Below are positions 62,337 to 64,000 of a DNA stretch of 64,000 nt, in pieces. The notes beneath the pieces were generated by a model. The model worked only from the letters and a program-made list of their open reading frames with translations, had not been told where the DNA came from and ran no database searches. The stretch spans positions 112,654 through 176,653 of the forward strand of contig CAJOEI010000002.1 of assembly GCA_905233465.1 (NCBI GenBank), read 5' to 3'. Origin of the DNA: an uncultured Bacteroidaceae bacterium (GTDB taxonomy: Bacteria; Bacteroidota; Bacteroidia; Bacteroidales; Bacteroidaceae). Every line of letters starts with the position of its first letter. Within the stretch, counting starts at the first letter, position 1. Made by a program: the position numbers and the translations under genes.

Positions 62337-63416
62337 TTAAAGTATTTGCCAAAGGGACTGATTATTAAGGAAGCACTCCACCCCACGTTTATAAATTTGC
62401 ATACGTCGGTTTTTCCATTCGAAAAAATCATCGTGTTCTGTGTCTGATGTATATTGACTTGTGCCTATAACATTGATAAGCCTCCATTCAAAAGAAGAAC
62501 CACTAACTCTCCCATCCTCTCTTGTAATAAAACGATAGTTGACATTACGGCTATGAGTATACTGTCTAATTTGAGAATTAACATGAGGGTCATTAAATGA
62601 ATAACCTATAGTTAAAACAGTATTACATTCGCTTAAATCCTCTTCGAATGAAGAGAATGGGAAGCTAAAATGCTTATTTAGAATTCGTTGTGTCTTATTG
62701 TGCCCTGTAATTATTGGAAAGAATAAAAGATATTCTCCAGGATTTCCTCCATACGTACCTATTGCTGACTGCCTGCAACTAGTTGGAATAGATGAATGTG
62801 TGATTTCGTATTGACCATTCCGATATTCGTAGTGTAAATAGATTGAACCATGAAGATTATAGAAAGAATAATTTAACGTCCTAATCCGAGAAAAGTTATA
62901 CTCAAAGATACCATCTTTGTCTATACCACAATATAGATTTCTATTGCCCAATAATCTTTGGAGAATTTCATCATAATTCAGCGAGTAGCAACAAACATGA
63001 CTGTATTTTTCTCCTAAATAATGAAAAAGAAGTTTTAAATTATTAGCAATACAATCTGTACTCTTAACTTTTAATTCATAAGCATATACTAAATCAATAA
63101 TACAATCAATACACTTTTGATAAAGTATATATAAATCATTTACATCAAAATCAAAATTGATTTTAAAAATCTTATTTGTAAATTGAAAGTCAGAAGGTTG
63201 TGTAGAATAACTTATCACAGCCTCAATAACAGACAATAAATATTCAAAATTACCAGATTTGGAAACTTCTAATCTGTTAATTATTTCTTTCCCCACAGTA
63301 TGGGATTGAAGTATTTTCATTATTTCTTTCTTGATAGAGGAACTAGTTGGGGCACCCCACATGAGCGGAAATCCTGCACCTAATATAATTACTATTCTGT
63401 TTTTCTTTGCTTCCAT
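62337..63416 (-). CDS. SIR2-like domain protein, candidate NADase effector
   Basis: IVIILGAGFPLMWGAPTSSSIKKEI, CCYSLNYDEILQRLL, NLHGSIYLHY, LTIGYSFNDPHVNSQI. Confidence 0.85.
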   Translation of the reverse strand: MEAKKNRIVIILGAGFPLMWGAPTSSSIKKEIMKILQSHTVGKEIINRLEVSKSGNFEYLLSVIEAVISYSTQPSDFQFTNKIFKINFDFDVNDLYILYQKCIDCIIDLVYAYELKVKSTDCIANNLKLLFHYLGEKYSHVCCYSLNYDEILQRLLGNRNLYCGIDKDGIFEYNFSRIRTLNYSFYNLHGSIYLHYEYRNGQYEITHSSIPTSCRQSAIGTYGGNPGEYLLFFPIITGHNKTQRILNKHFSFPFSSFEEDLSECNTVLTIGYSFNDPHVNSQIRQYTHSRNVNYRFITREDGRVSGSSFEWRLINVIGTSQYTSDTEHDDFFEWKNRRMQIYKRGVECFLNNQSLWQIL

Positions 63417-63447
63417 TTGTAACTTAAATTATTATTCATTCAGTGTC

Positions 63448-64000
63448 TTAAATTCCTCTCTCCGCCCAGTCGCCTCGGTCAAGATTTCTGTATCCTACTG
63501 CTTCGGCGATATGCTGGCTTTGAACTCTCTCACTTCCTTCCAAGTCGGCGATGGTGCGGGCTACCTTTAATATTCTATTGTACGCACGAGCGGAGAGCTT
63601 CAGGCGCTCCATCGCCATCCGAAGGAGGTCCAAAGAACTTTCATCGGGTTCGGCGTATTGATGAATCATACGCTCGGTCATCTGGGCATTGCAGTGTATG
63701 CCCTTTTGCCCTTGGAATCGGCGTTCCTGAATCTGACGAGCCTTTAAAACCCTTTCGCGAATTACGGAAGACGGTTCTCCCGTCGGAGCTTTGGAAAGGT
63801 CGTCGTAGCTGAGTGCCGAGCACTCAACCTGGATATCGATGCGGTCGAGCAGTGGACCGCTGATTTTGTTCATGTAGCGTTGTATCTGTCCGGGCGTGCA
63901 GGCGCACTGATGGGTGGGGTCGCCATAGTAGCCACAGGGACAGGGATTCATGGAGGCTACGAACATGAACGAACAGGGATAGTCGACGGTGTAACGGGCG
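63448..64000 (-). CDS. yifB: YifB/ComM family Mg-chelatase-like AAA+ ATPase, intact C-terminus, 5' part beyond the window
   Basis: [59 protein letters not shown]...HIAEAVGYRNLDRGDWAERGI; frame open to the window end. Confidence 0.93.
   Translation of the reverse strand, partial: ARYTVDYPCSFMFVASMNPCPCGYYGDPTHQCACTPGQIQRYMNKISGPLLDRIDIQVECSALSYDDLSKAPTGEPSSVIRERVLKARQIQERRFQGQKGIHCNAQMTERMIHQYAEPDESSLDLLRMAMERLKLSARAYNRILKVARTIADLEGSERVQSQHIAEAVGYRNLDRGDWAERGI

Noticed and set aside
51668-64000. Mosaic region as a classical transposon or ICE
   Set aside because: No transposase, integrase, relaxase or conjugation gene is visible between the yifB copies.

Overview
This window reads as a Bacteroidales chromosome segment, probably Prevotella-like. 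That rests on gene content, TAnnTTTG-type promoters, and PorZ and T9SS-like C-termini. From 1 to about 51.6 kb it is mostly housekeeping: argH, upp, a C1 aminopeptidase, a DUF5686-type protein, tRNA-Gln, xerD, an ECF sigma with a putative anti-sigma, a type IIA topoisomerase A subunit, trmB, ilvE, xseB, alaS, uxaA, frdCAB, an acetyl-CoA hydrolase/CoA-transferase, a pectate lyase, glmM, leuS, a YitT-family gene, rdgB, porZ and sufS. From about 51.6 kb to the window end there is a mosaic accessory region. Three copies of the 3' end of yifB/comM (Mg-chelatase-like AAA+ ATPase), all on the minus strand, bracket two cargo blocks. The first block is a frameshifted SGNH-hydrolase gene. The second is a frameshifted RhuM gene plus an AT-rich pair: a giant WG-repeat protein of 1897 aa and a SIR2-like protein, lying directly downstream of the apparently intact yifB end. 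I consider the SIR2 + WG-repeat pair, and the proposed yifB 3'-end replacement behind it, the best candidate for an undescribed system. Other notable signals are three intergenic arrays of short palindromes with a 22-bp period (one beside a RAYT-like HUH transposase fused to a Rossmann/DprA-like domain), GC-rich palindromic segments inserted in frame into several proteins, and 7-bp-period repeats that overlap start codons and signal peptides. No database or alignment software was used. Family names come from motif recognition.
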